A stretch of DNA of 64,000 bases, taken from Bog-473 sp963824195. Lineage in GTDB: Bacteria; Actinomycetota; Acidimicrobiia; Acidimicrobiales; RAAP-2. Position 1 is the first letter of the stretch. Each line of letters opens with the position of its first letter. A program made the translations under genes and the position numbers. The notes below the pieces were generated by a model, which was given only the letters and a program-made list of their open reading frames with translations, was not told the origin of the DNA and searched no databases. Positions 1 to 7,904 of the stretch are shown in pieces. Where the stretch lies: contig CAWGOJ010000007.1 of the NCBI GenBank assembly GCA_963824195.1, forward strand, positions 1-64,000, given 5' to 3'.

Positions 1-1
1 G

Positions 2-1768
2 TTCCTCGGGCTGATCATCCAGGTGTGGATCCCCAAGATCCTGCAGAACGGCATCACCAACTCCCTCATCGACAAGACGCAGCCGCTGCACAACTACGTG
101 GAGCTGATCGCCGTGCTGGCGTTGTTCACGGGGATGTTCGGCTACATCTCCCGCACCAACCTCTTCAAGGTCGCCTACGCGATCGAATTCGACCTGCGCA
201 ACATCCTCTACGAGCACTTCACGCGCATGTCCTTCCCCTTCTACGACCGCGTGCAGTCCGGGCAGCTGATTTCGCGGGCCAACTCGGACATCCGCTCGGT
301 GCAGATGTACCTGACGTTCGCGCCGATGATCCTGGTGCAGTGCTCCATCGCCCTGGTCGCCTTCGGCTTCATGCTCTCCATCAGCGTGCCCCTGGCGTTC
401 GTCGCCATGGCCTCCATGCCGTTCATCTACATCGTCGGCGTCAAGATGCGGAAGTCGCTCTTCCCCGTGTCGTGGCTGATCCAGTCCCGGCTCGCCGAGG
501 TGGCGACCGTGGTGGACGAGAACGTCAACGGCGTGCGTGTCGTGCGCAGCTTCGCCGCCGAGCAGCAACAACTGGGCCAGCTGGCCAAGGCGGCGGACCG
601 GGTCCAGTGGGGCTACATAAAGGACGCCGACCTGCGCGCCCGCTTCGCCCCGCTCGTGCAGAACCTCTCCCAGGTCGGCCTGGTCCTCGTGCTGCTGGTC
701 GGGGGGTGGATGGTCATCCACGAGCACCTGCCCGTCGCTTCCATCGTCTCGTTCAACCTCTACCTGGTGATGATGCAGGCCCCCTTCATGATGCTCGGGA
801 TGCTGATCATGATGGGCCAGCGCGCCTCGGCGTCGGCCGATCGGATTTACGAGATCATCGACGAGCAGCCCACGATCGTCGACCGGCCCGGAGCCATCGA
901 CCTCGTCGACTGCCAGGGTGACGTCGAGTTCGACGACGTCAGCTTCGCCTACGCCGACGACAGCCTGCTCTCGAAGCCCGGCGGGGACGACGGACCGCGC
1001 GAGATCCTGCGCAACCTGAACCTGCACCTGCACCCGGGCGAGACCATCGCCCTGGTCGGTCGCACCGGCAGCGGCAAGTCCACCGTGGCCCGTGTGCTGG
1101 CCCGCTTCTACGACGCCACCGGCGGCACGGTGCGGGTCGACGGACACGACATCCGCGACCTCACGCTCACGAGCCTGCGGGCCAACATCGGCGTCGTCCT
1201 CGACGAGCCCTTCCTCTTCTCCGTCTCCATCCGGGACAACATCGCCTACGGGCGACCGGACGCCTCCCTGGAGGAGGTCATGGCCGCAGCGGAGGCGGCC
1301 GGTGCGACCGGCTTCATCAACCGGCTGGCCGACGGGTACGACACCGTGGTGGGCGAGCGGGGCTACACGCTCTCCGGTGGGCAGCGCCAGCGCATCGCCA
1401 TCGCCCGCGCCCTGCTCGTCAACCCGCCCATCCTGATCCTCGACGACGCCACCAGCGCCATCGACGTGAAAGTGGAGCAACGCATCCACTCCTCGCTGCG
1501 CGTCCTGATGGAGGGACGCACCACGCTCATCATCGCCCACCGCCTCTCGACCATCAGCCTGGCCGACCGGGTCGTGCTGCTCGACAGCGGGCGCATCGTG
1601 GCTGACGGGACCCATGCAGAGCTGCTGGCCTCAACCCCGCTGTACTCCGAGGTGCTGGCCCAGGCCGCCAGCGAGGAGCAGCTGGCCGAGGCGGCCGCGG
1701 CGGGCGCCGAGGACCTGGGCCTCGAACCTGAAGAGGACGTCCTCGAGCCGGAGGGGGGTGCGGTCTGA
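2..1768 (+). CDS. ABC exporter subunit, membrane + ATPase, degenerate site (5' partial)
   Basis: One half of a heterodimeric ABC exporter. The frame is open at the window edge, so the true start lies upstream. A type-I exporter membrane domain (to about base 850) precedes a nucleotide-binding domain: Walker A GRTGSGKST near 1058-1084, signature LSGGQRQR near 1370-1393, H-loop AHRLST near 1535. Two catalytic positions are degenerate: Asp replaces the catalytic Glu after Walker B (ILDDATS), and the Q-loop reads VVLDEPF where the family has VVPQEPF. Exporters of the TM287/288 type keep one such degenerate site, so this is probably the non-hydrolysing partner of the next gene. The 1-base TGATG overlap at 1766-1770 implies coupled translation. 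Substrate unknown. Confidence 0.9.
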   Translation, partial: FLGLIIQVWIPKILQNGITNSLIDKTQPLHNYVELIAVLALFTGMFGYISRTNLFKVAYAIEFDLRNILYEHFTRMSFPFYDRVQSGQLISRANSDIRSVQMYLTFAPMILVQCSIALVAFGFMLSISVPLAFVAMASMPFIYIVGVKMRKSLFPVSWLIQSRLAEVATVVDENVNGVRVVRSFAAEQQQLGQLAKAADRVQWGYIKDADLRARFAPLVQNLSQVGLVLVLLVGGWMVIHEHLPVASIVSFNLYLVMMQAPFMMLGMLIMMGQRASASADRIYEIIDEQPTIVDRPGAIDLVDCQGDVEFDDVSFAYADDSLLSKPGGDDGPREILRNLNLHLHPGETIALVGRTGSGKSTVARVLARFYDATGGTVRVDGHDIRDLTLTSLRANIGVVLDEPFLFSVSIRDNIAYGRPDASLEEVMAAAEAAGATGFINRLADGYDTVVGERGYTLSGGQRQRIAIARALLVNPPILILDDATSAIDVKVEQRIHSSLRVLMEGRTTLIIAHRLSTISLADRVVLLDSGRIVADGTHAELLASTPLYSEVLAQAASEEQLAEAAAAGAEDLGLEPEEDVLEPEGGAV

Positions 1769-3699
1769 TGTTCGGAGGTGGAGGAGTCGGGGCGCCGATG
1801 GGCGGTGGCGGGGCCCCGGGCGCGGCCCAGGCGGGGCTTCCCTTCGGAGGGATCCCCCACGAGCTGCAGGCGGGTGTCGACCTGCTCCTCAGGGAGGAGC
1901 CCGATCGCGGCGAGCCCGACGTCGTCTTCACCCAGCTGCCGACGCAGCAAGAGTCGAAGAAGCTGACGCTCACCACCCTGCTCATGGAGTACCCCGGCAT
2001 GTGCGCGCTGGCCGCGTTCTTGGTCGGGACGATCGCCCTCTTCACCCAGCTCGGCCCCAGCCTGGTCTCCTACGCCATCAACCACGGCCTCACGCCGCCC
2101 CACTACGACTACGCGGTCGTCGTGCTGATGGCGGTGCTCTACCTGGTGTCGATCATCGTCTCGGGGGGTGCCCAGTGGGGTCAGGCACGGGTGACCGGCC
2201 GCCTCGCCTCGTGGGTCATGAACGACCTGCGCATCAAGGTGTTCCGCCACCTGCAGCGGCTCTCGCTCGACTTCTTCACCGAGGAGAAGGCGGGCGTGGT
2301 CATGAGCCGGATGACGAGCGACATCGAGAACCTGCAGCAGTTGCTGCAGGACGGACTGGCGCAGTTCGCCATTCAGGGGCTGACGATGGTGGTGATCACC
2401 ATCTTCCTCTTCGCCACCAACGCGAAGCTGGCCGCCATCACCGTCTTCGCCGTCCTGCCGCCCCTGGTCATCATGTCGGTCTGGTTCAAGCGGGCCTCCG
2501 AGCGTGGCTACGACAAGGTGCGCGACGGCATCGCGCTCGTGCTGGCCGACCTCTCCGAGAGCCTGCAGGGCGTGCGCATCGTGACGGCGCACAACCGGCA
2601 GCGCTACAACGTAGAGACGCACCGTGACATCGTCGGCGCCTACCGGGACGCCAACAACTACACGGGTCGTATCAACGGCGTCTACGGACCGGGATCACAG
2701 GTCATCAGCGTCTTCGGCCAGTTGCTCATCCTGGGCATCGGCGGGACCATGTACCTGCACCACCCCCAGGAGATCAACCTGGGCCAGTTGACGGCCTTCT
2801 TCCTCTACGTGAACCGGTTCTTCTCCCCGATTCAGCTGCTGGTGCAGCAATACAACACCTTCCAGCAGGGCCGGGCGTCGGTGTTCAAGCTGCGCGGCCT
2901 GCTCGAGACCGAGCCGTCCGTGCTGGAGGCGCCCGACGCGGTGGAGCTGCCGCAGATCAGGGGGCAGATCCACTTCGACCACGTCTCGTTCGGTTACGAC
3001 CCCGCGGTGCCGGTGCTGCACGACGTCGACCTGACGATTGAGCCCGGGGAGACGGTGGCCTTCGTGGGTGCCACCGGGGCCGGAAAGTCGACGATGGCCA
3101 AACTGGTCACTCGCTTCTACGACCCCACGGCGGGACGGGTGCTCATCGACGGGTACGACCTGAAGCACGTGACACTCGCCTCGCTGCGGAGCCAGCTGGG
3201 CGTCGTGCCACAGGAGCCGTTCCTCTTCGCCGGCACGATCCGGGACAACATCGCGTTCGCCCGGCCGGGCGCGCCCGATGACGAAGTGTGGAACGCCGTG
3301 CACCAGGTCGGCCTCAGCGAGCTCGTGCATCGTCTCCCCTATGGCCTCGACACCCCGGTCCACGAGCGCGGCCAGTCGCTCTCGTCGGGCGAGCGCCAGC
3401 TCATCGCCCTGGGACGGGCCTTTATGGCCGAGCCGCGGGTGCTCGTGCTGGACGAGGCCACCTCGAACCTCGACCTCAAGTCCGAGACCATGGTGGAGGC
3501 CGCGCTGGACGTGTTGTTGGAGGGACGCACAGCGGTCCTGATCGCCCACCGGCTGTCGACCGCCATGCGGGCCGACCGCATCGTGGTCGTGGGCGACGGC
3601 CGCCTGCTCGAGGTGGGGTCGCACGCCGAGCTCGTCGCGCTCGGCGGCCACTACGCCGAGATGTACGAGACCTGGATCAACCAGTCACACGCGGCGTAG
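1768..3699 (+). CDS. ABC exporter subunit, membrane + ATPase, catalytic site
   Basis: Partner of the preceding subunit, 643 residues. A Gly/Pro-rich N-terminal stretch of about 45 residues precedes about six membrane segments and a nucleotide-binding domain. Walker A (GATGAGKST), the Q-loop (VVPQEPF), Walker B plus catalytic Glu (VLDEATS) and the H-loop (AHRLST) are all canonical, but the signature is LSSGERQ instead of LSGGQ. In a head-to-tail dimer this weak signature would face the degenerate Walker B of the first subunit, while this subunit's intact Walker B would face the good signature of its partner: one consensus and one degenerate ATP site. It ends at a convergent boundary with the zinc-ribbon gene. 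Exported compound unknown. Confidence 0.9.
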   Translation: MFGGGGVGAPMGGGGAPGAAQAGLPFGGIPHELQAGVDLLLREEPDRGEPDVVFTQLPTQQESKKLTLTTLLMEYPGMCALAAFLVGTIALFTQLGPSLVSYAINHGLTPPHYDYAVVVLMAVLYLVSIIVSGGAQWGQARVTGRLASWVMNDLRIKVFRHLQRLSLDFFTEEKAGVVMSRMTSDIENLQQLLQDGLAQFAIQGLTMVVITIFLFATNAKLAAITVFAVLPPLVIMSVWFKRASERGYDKVRDGIALVLADLSESLQGVRIVTAHNRQRYNVETHRDIVGAYRDANNYTGRINGVYGPGSQVISVFGQLLILGIGGTMYLHHPQEINLGQLTAFFLYVNRFFSPIQLLVQQYNTFQQGRASVFKLRGLLETEPSVLEAPDAVELPQIRGQIHFDHVSFGYDPAVPVLHDVDLTIEPGETVAFVGATGAGKSTMAKLVTRFYDPTAGRVLIDGYDLKHVTLASLRSQLGVVPQEPFLFAGTIRDNIAFARPGAPDDEVWNAVHQVGLSELVHRLPYGLDTPVHERGQSLSSGERQLIALGRAFMAEPRVLVLDEATSNLDLKSETMVEAALDVLLEGRTAVLIAHRLSTAMRADRIVVVGDGRLLEVGSHAELVALGGHYAEMYETWINQSHAA

Positions 3700-3780
3700 C
3701 CCGGCGGGTGGACTCGGAGCGGGCGGTGACGGGCAGCCTGGGGCGGGCGGGCGGGCGGGCGGAGCGACGGGGATCTCTCA

Positions 3781-3808
3781 AAACTATCCACAGATCCGTT
3801 GATAGTTT
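3781..3808. terminator. Hairpin between convergent genes
   Basis: AAACTATC (3781-3788) and GATAGTTT (3801-3808) form a perfect 8-bp stem with a 12-base loop, in an AT-rich island between the ends of two convergent transcription units. A bidirectional terminator is the simplest reading. There is no long U tract, and an operator-like role cannot be excluded. Confidence 0.4.
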
Positions 3809-3851
3809 CCAGAACCACCCTCCATGGCCGGCGCGCCCTCCGGCACTCGAG

Positions 3852-4178
3852 TCAGGGCAGCTTGGTGTCGTGGTGCTGGGCGGCCACCAGCCGGTCCTCG
3901 TCGGTCAGCTCCGAGTCCGGGACCGGCTCGACGATCCGCCATTTCCCACAGACCGGGCAGACCTGGTAACGCTTGAAGCCGAGGCGGACCGCCTTGAGTG
4001 AGGCTCCCGGTATCCACAGCGTCGTGAAGAGGTGACCCTGGCTGCAGCGGGCGATGGTGTTGCCGCCCATGCCCGAATACCCGCGCGTGCGTCCCCACTT
4101 CGCCCCGCCGACCGCGACCACGACGACGAAGACGGCGGCGAGGCCGATGACCAGGGCGACGATGGCGCCGGTGCTCAC
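3852..4178 (-). CDS. Membrane-anchored zinc-ribbon protein
   Basis: A 108-residue protein with an N-terminal hydrophobic helix (about residues 4-24, IVALVIGLAAVFVVVVAVGG), a short basic linker and a putative zinc site built from CSQGH and CPVCGKW. The cysteine pairs resemble a rubredoxin-like zinc ribbon facing the cytoplasm; metal binding is inferred. GTG start; GTGA overlaps the stop of the upstream VOC gene by 4 bases, so the two are co-translated. I recognise the architecture as a conserved actinobacterial protein of unknown function and assign no activity. Confidence 0.7.
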   Translation of the reverse strand: MSTGAIVALVIGLAAVFVVVVAVGGAKWGRTRGYSGMGGNTIARCSQGHLFTTLWIPGASLKAVRLGFKRYQVCPVCGKWRIVEPVPDSELTDEDRLVAAQHHDTKLP

Positions 4179-4519
4179 CCGGCCACCTCGATGATGGCGA
4201 CCGAATTCCCGTCAGGGTCGAGCAGCGTCGCCTTGCGCCCCCCGTCGCCGACATCCTCGACCGCGTGCGGGCTGAGACCGCGTCCGCCGAGCTCGGACAG
4301 CGCGGTATCGAGGTCGACCACGGAGAGGGCCACCAGAGCGTTCCCGGCCCGACCGGGATCGACGACGACGTAGAGCCAGGCGGACTCGGAGAGTCGCCAC
4401 ATCACCTCGTCGTCGGCGACGAGGACGTCGGCCGGTCGCCCGAAGAGGCGCTCGAAGAAGCCACGCCCCGCGTCCAGCTCCGACACCGGCACCCCCGTGA
4501 AGGCGATATCAACGTCCAT
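4175..4519 (-). CDS. VOC/glyoxalase-family protein
   Basis: A 114-residue single-domain vicinal-oxygen-chelate protein: beta-alpha-beta-beta-beta halves are recognisable, with the family ending LLDPDGNSVAIIEV and an N-terminal GVPVSELDAGRGFFERLFG. Such domains bind metal and act as glyoxalases, dioxygenases or antibiotic-binding proteins. The metal ligands are not clearly complete, so substrate and catalysis are open. First gene of a two-gene operon with the downstream zinc ribbon (4-base overlap). Confidence 0.75.
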   Translation of the reverse strand: MDVDIAFTGVPVSELDAGRGFFERLFGRPADVLVADDEVMWRLSESAWLYVVVDPGRAGNALVALSVVDLDTALSELGGRGLSPHAVEDVGDGGRKATLLDPDGNSVAIIEVAG

Positions 4520-4630
4520 GGACCAGCGAAGTTAGCCGAGCCAATCCGCGCGACCGACTCCCCGTACCGCCTCGGTGGGGGGCGGTCGTTGAACGCCAAC
4601 GGGTGCGCAGTCGAAGGAGGGCCATTCGCC

Positions 4631-5827
4631 ATGCACGCAGACCCGACCCAGATCATTCGAGCTCACGCCGCGTCCGTGGCCGCACGGTGCCGACGGGATC
4701 AGTCCCGCCGTATTCGGCGCCTCGTTGCCGCCGGCTTCGCCGCCGCCGCGGGCGTCGCCATGGTGGCGTCGGTCGCGGTGTCTTTGCCGGCTGGTGCCGC
4801 GCCTCCCGAGTTCCTGTCCCACTTCTCCACCGTGACACAGGTCGCCTCGACCGTGCCGACCAACGGTGACCTCAACCCCTACGGCATCGCCAACGTCCCC
4901 TTCAGCACGGGTGGCCTCGTGCGGGGGGACACCCTCGTCAGCAACTTCAACGCAAGCTCCAACCTCCAGGGCACGGGCTCGACCATTGAGGAGATCTCGC
5001 CTCTCGGCGCTGTCACCCCGTTCGCGCAGCTGAGCGCGGCCGGACTGCCCGGGGCCTGTCCAGGCGGCGTCGGCCTCACCACCGCGCTCGCCGTGTTGAA
5101 CGACGGCTACGTCGTGGTCGGAAGCCTCCCGGTCACCGATGCCGGTACCGGCACCCCCAAAGCGGGCTGCCTGATTGTGCTCAACAGCCACGGGGTGCCG
5201 GTCGAGACCTGGGCCGGGGCCGGCATCGACGGGCCCTGGGACATGACGGTGGCCCAGTTCGGCGGCTTCGCCGACGTGTTCGTGACCAACGTGCTCAACG
5301 GCCTGACGGGTGCGCCCGACGACACGCCGGTGAACCAGGGCACGGTGCTTCGTCTCAGCGTGGTGATGCCACCGGGGCGGGCGCCCGTGCTCGTCGCCTC
5401 GAGCACGATCGGGACAGGCTTCGCCGAGGAGCTCGACCCTGTGGCACTCGTGATCGGGCCGACCGGCGTGGCCTTGGGACCCAATGACACCCTCTACGTC
5501 GCGGACACCGTCAACAGTCGCATCGCCGCCATTCCGTTCGCCGCCTTCCGTTTCTTCCCGGCCACCGGTGGGGGGATCACGGTGACGGCGGGAGATCAAT
5601 TGATGGGCCCGTTGGGGCTCACCTTGGCACCGAACGGTGACCTGCTGACGGTGAACAGTGGCAACGGCAACGGGGTCGAAGTGACGCCCACGGGGTTCCA
5701 GTTCCCCGCCGTGCAGTTCGACCCGGCCAACGCCGCGGGTGACCTCTTCGGCTTGACGGTCGCGCCGAACGGCCACGGGGTCCTCTTCGTCGACGACGGG
5801 AGCAACACGCTCCAACTGCTGCATTGA
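4631..5827 (+). CDS. Secreted beta-propeller (NHL/SMP-30-like) protein
   Basis: An exported protein of about 398 residues. The start at 4631 is set by a strong ribosome site (GAAGGAGGG, 4614-4622). The N-terminus has a basic stretch (RRDQSRRIRR), a hydrophobic helix and an AGAAPPE cleavage region. The mature part repeats short beta-rich blades with phrases such as GPTGVALGPNDTLYVADT, LTLAPNGDLLTVNSG and LTVAPNGHGVLFVDDGS, typical of six-bladed NHL or lactonase-like propellers. No catalytic residues can be assigned. It stands alone between the VOC operon (divergent) and the PaaX gene (convergent). A binding or lactonase role is only a guess. Confidence 0.75.
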   Translation: MHADPTQIIRAHAASVAARCRRDQSRRIRRLVAAGFAAAAGVAMVASVAVSLPAGAAPPEFLSHFSTVTQVASTVPTNGDLNPYGIANVPFSTGGLVRGDTLVSNFNASSNLQGTGSTIEEISPLGAVTPFAQLSAAGLPGACPGGVGLTTALAVLNDGYVVVGSLPVTDAGTGTPKAGCLIVLNSHGVPVETWAGAGIDGPWDMTVAQFGGFADVFVTNVLNGLTGAPDDTPVNQGTVLRLSVVMPPGRAPVLVASSTIGTGFAEELDPVALVIGPTGVALGPNDTLYVADTVNSRIAAIPFAAFRFFPATGGGITVTAGDQLMGPLGLTLAPNGDLLTVNSGNGNGVEVTPTGFQFPAVQFDPANAAGDLFGLTVAPNGHGVLFVDDGSNTLQLLH

Positions 5828-5833
5828 AGGATG

Positions 5834-5850
5834 GAGGCGCTCGACGCCTC
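5834..5850 (+). terminator. Hairpin after the propeller gene
   Basis: GAGGCG (5834-5839), loop CTCGA, CGCCTC (5845-5850): a 6-bp perfect stem 6 bases after the stop codon. No U tract follows, as often in high-GC actinobacteria. The rest of the space to 6062 shows no gene I can support. Confidence 0.4.
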
Positions 5851-6062
5851 GTAAACCATCTCCGAAGCGCTCGTAGTTGACCTTGATACGGCGGGATGAA
5901 GACGGCGACCGACGACTCGACGGGCAGTACTCGGTCTGGTCCGTCCAGAACGCGCGGTTGCCCTCGGCGCTGTTGATGGCATGAAACCGGGCCTCGGGCG
6001 GCGCACCTATGGTCAGCGGCTGACGGATGTCAGGCCTGTCGCCACGCTCGCCACCGACTCGC

Positions 6063-6836
6063 TCAGCCGGCCCGGCTCCACTGGCGCAGCGTCGTGCGGT
6101 ACCGCGCGTCCCATTCGTCGTACGTCGCCCGCAGGCCGGCACCGGGCCAGTCGTCAGGCAGGAGCTCGGCCGGCAGCAGCGGGTCCGCCTGCAGGTGCCG
6201 CAGGACGGCCGCCGACAGCTCGAACCCCGGCGCCAGCGCCTCGGGACCATCCGGTGAAAGGGAGCCGAGGTCCCGGAGCAGGCTGCGGGCGCGGTCCGAC
6301 CACGCCGGCAGGTCCCACAGCCGCGCGGCCAGTTCCCGCGCCTCCGCCGGTCGCGCCGTCATGAGCTCGACGTCCGCGTCCAGGGAATCGGGCAGCAGGA
6401 CGGCGACGTTGTCCGGCCGCATCCAGACCCCTTCGCGCAGCTCCGCCAGCCGGGCATAGGCCAGCGCCCGACGGCGGGCAGCGCGGACTTCGGCCGTGCT
6501 GCCAGTCGTCGTCACCACGGCCAGCCACCACCGGCCGTCGTAGGGCGCCATCGTGCCCGAACGGCTGGCCGACTGGCGCGACTGGCGCGCCGCGAGATGC
6601 CCGGCCAGGCGGTACCGCCCCGAACCGTCCGAGGTCGCCTCGCCCGTGGCGACCATCCGGCTCAGCGCCACCCGGGCCCGGTTCTCGCTGATGCCGAACA
6701 GCGCGGTCAACCGCACGAGCTGGGCGACGGGCAGCTCAGGCGGGTCCATGCCGAGCAGCGCGCTGGCCAGCACGGAGCGGGCGGTCAGCGGGGGTGGCGG
6801 CCCGGGGGGCACCGGGGTATTACTCAGTTGCGTCAC
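6063..6836 (-). CDS. PaaX-family transcriptional regulator
   Basis: A 257-residue regulator of the PaaX family (PaaX in Escherichia coli represses phenylacetate catabolism and binds phenylacetyl-CoA). The N-terminal winged helix is recognisable (ARSVLASALLG, LVRLTALFGISENRARVALS), and the C-terminal family domain ends LRATYDEWDARYRTTLRQW. GTG start at 6836, only 26 bases from the divergent desaturase start. Its ATTATC (-10 GATAAT on the minus strand, 6844-6849) lies 7 bases upstream of the start, suggesting leaderless transcription. The shared promoter suggests it controls the desaturase and itself. No paa catabolic genes lie nearby, so the inducer may be another acyl-CoA; that is inference. 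Confidence 0.85.
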   Translation of the reverse strand: MTQLSNTPVPPGPPPPLTARSVLASALLGMDPPELPVAQLVRLTALFGISENRARVALSRMVATGEATSDGSGRYRLAGHLAARQSRQSASRSGTMAPYDGRWWLAVVTTTGSTAEVRAARRRALAYARLAELREGVWMRPDNVAVLLPDSLDADVELMTARPAEARELAARLWDLPAWSDRARSLLRDLGSLSPDGPEALAPGFELSAAVLRHLQADPLLPAELLPDDWPGAGLRATYDEWDARYRTTLRQWSRAG

Positions 6837-6862
6837 TTGACGGATTATCGTAATATCTTCCC
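6828..6862. promoter_or_regulatory. Overlapping divergent promoters, paaX-like / desaturase
   Basis: Plus strand: TTGCGT (6828-6833), 17-base spacer, TAATAT (6851-6856), then 6 bases to the ATG at 6863. Minus strand: GATAAT (complement of 6844-6849), 7 bases to the GTG at 6836. The two -10 boxes form the near-palindrome ATTATCGTAAT, so the promoters exclude one another and both transcripts would be leaderless. A regulator bound here would control both genes. Inference from spacing only. Confidence 0.6.
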
Positions 6863-7843
6863 ATGGCGAGCACCATGGTGCCCGACGTCACCGACCGGCC
6901 GGACGTCCTCCCGAGCAAGCGCCTACTGCCCAACGGCATGGCGGTACCCGAGCTGCGCGCCGGGCTGCGCCGCATCGACAACGTGCGCAATGCGATCTCG
7001 GTGATCGCGGTCTGGTTCTGGGTGGCGCTGATCATCGGCGGCGCGGTCTGGATAGACCAGTGGTGGAGCTATCTGCTCGCGTTCGTGCTCATGGGGCCGA
7101 TGTACGCCCGCTTCGCCATCCTCATGCACGAGGCGGCGCACAAGCTCCTCTTCACCAACAAGCGATGGAACGACCGGATCGGCAAGTGGGTGGTGGCCTA
7201 CCCCGTGTTCACACCGGTCCAGCTCTACCGCCGGGTGCACTTCGCCCACCACAAGGACGAGTTCGGCCCGGACGAGCCCGACATCGCGTTCTACGCGCCC
7301 TACCCCTGCACGCGCCGGGCGCTGTACCGCCGGCTCTTCCGCGACGCGGTGGGGATCAGCGGGTGGAAGAACTTCGTGCCGCTCGTGAAGAACACGCGCA
7401 CCAAGCCGTTCCGCCCCATCGGGCTCTCGATCTTCGGCGTGCAGGCCTTGTTGTGGGCCGCGATGTGGACCGCCACGGGTCGTTGGTGGATCTACCCGCT
7501 GCTGTGGTGGCTGCCCTGGATGACCGAGTGGCGCGTGATCAACCGCCTGCGCTCCATCGCGGAGCACGGAGGCATGGAGCGTAGCCCCGACCGCCGGGCC
7601 ACGACGCACAACGTGCGCCAGTCGTTGCTCGCGCGCTTCTGGATCGTGCCGTACAACACAGGCTGGCACCTGGCCCACCACGTCGACATGGGTGTGCCCT
7701 GGCGCAACCTGCCTGCGTACCACGCCGAGCTCGAGCGGGCCGGGTACATCACCGACGCCATCACCTACAGGAGCTACTGGGCGCTGTGGAGGGCGCTCAG
7801 CAGCGCCGACGAGGCCACGGAGGTGCGACCAGCCGCCGCGTGA
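6863..7843 (+). CDS. Membrane fatty acid desaturase family protein
   Basis: A 326-residue integral membrane di-iron enzyme of the fatty-acid desaturase/hydroxylase family. The three histidine clusters are present: HEAAHK near residue 90, HFAHHK near residue 130 and HLAHHVD near residue 272, separated by hydrophobic pairs of helices (for example ISVIAVWFWVALIIGGAVWI). It would introduce a double bond or hydroxyl into an acyl chain or similar lipid using O2 and an electron donor not encoded here. ATG at 6863 has no ribosome site but follows a perfect TAATAT box; an in-frame ATG at 6875 is the alternative. Divergent from the PaaX-type regulator, its likely controller. Confidence 0.85.
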   Translation: MASTMVPDVTDRPDVLPSKRLLPNGMAVPELRAGLRRIDNVRNAISVIAVWFWVALIIGGAVWIDQWWSYLLAFVLMGPMYARFAILMHEAAHKLLFTNKRWNDRIGKWVVAYPVFTPVQLYRRVHFAHHKDEFGPDEPDIAFYAPYPCTRRALYRRLFRDAVGISGWKNFVPLVKNTRTKPFRPIGLSIFGVQALLWAAMWTATGRWWIYPLLWWLPWMTEWRVINRLRSIAEHGGMERSPDRRATTHNVRQSLLARFWIVPYNTGWHLAHHVDMGVPWRNLPAYHAELERAGYITDAITYRSYWALWRALSSADEATEVRPAAA

Positions 7844-7892
7844 GACTGCGGCTGTCGGACGATGGACCTCGACGCCGCCATGGTCTCACCCG

Positions 7893-7898
7893 TAGTGT
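7893..7898 (+). promoter_or_regulatory. TANNNT -10 box, 6 bases before the esterase start
   Basis: TAGTGT, then six bases, then ATG at 7905: spacing expected when the start codon is the transcription start. No good -35 box is visible. Confidence 0.4.
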
Positions 7899-7904
7899 GC
7901 CGGG

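Noticed and set aside
1363..2622. Long open frames antisense to the ABC genes, and similar ones along the window
   Set aside because: High G+C leaves few stops in shadow frames; these have Arg/Pro/His-rich, low-complexity translations without motifs, opposite clear genes.
3740..3765. GGGC tandem repeats (gggcgggcgggcgggc)
   Set aside because: A short G-rich low-complexity run in an intergenic gap; could form a G-quadruplex but nothing links it to function.
5851..6062. Minus-strand reading with FHAINSAEGNRAFWTDQTEY between the propeller and PaaX genes
   Set aside because: Looks protein-like for about 20 residues only, with no start, no family match I know and a repetitive Ser/Arg continuation. 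Too little to call a remnant.
6837..6842. TTGACG as the -35 box of the desaturase
   Set aside because: Only 8 bases from TAATAT; TTGCGT at 6828 has the correct 17-base spacing.
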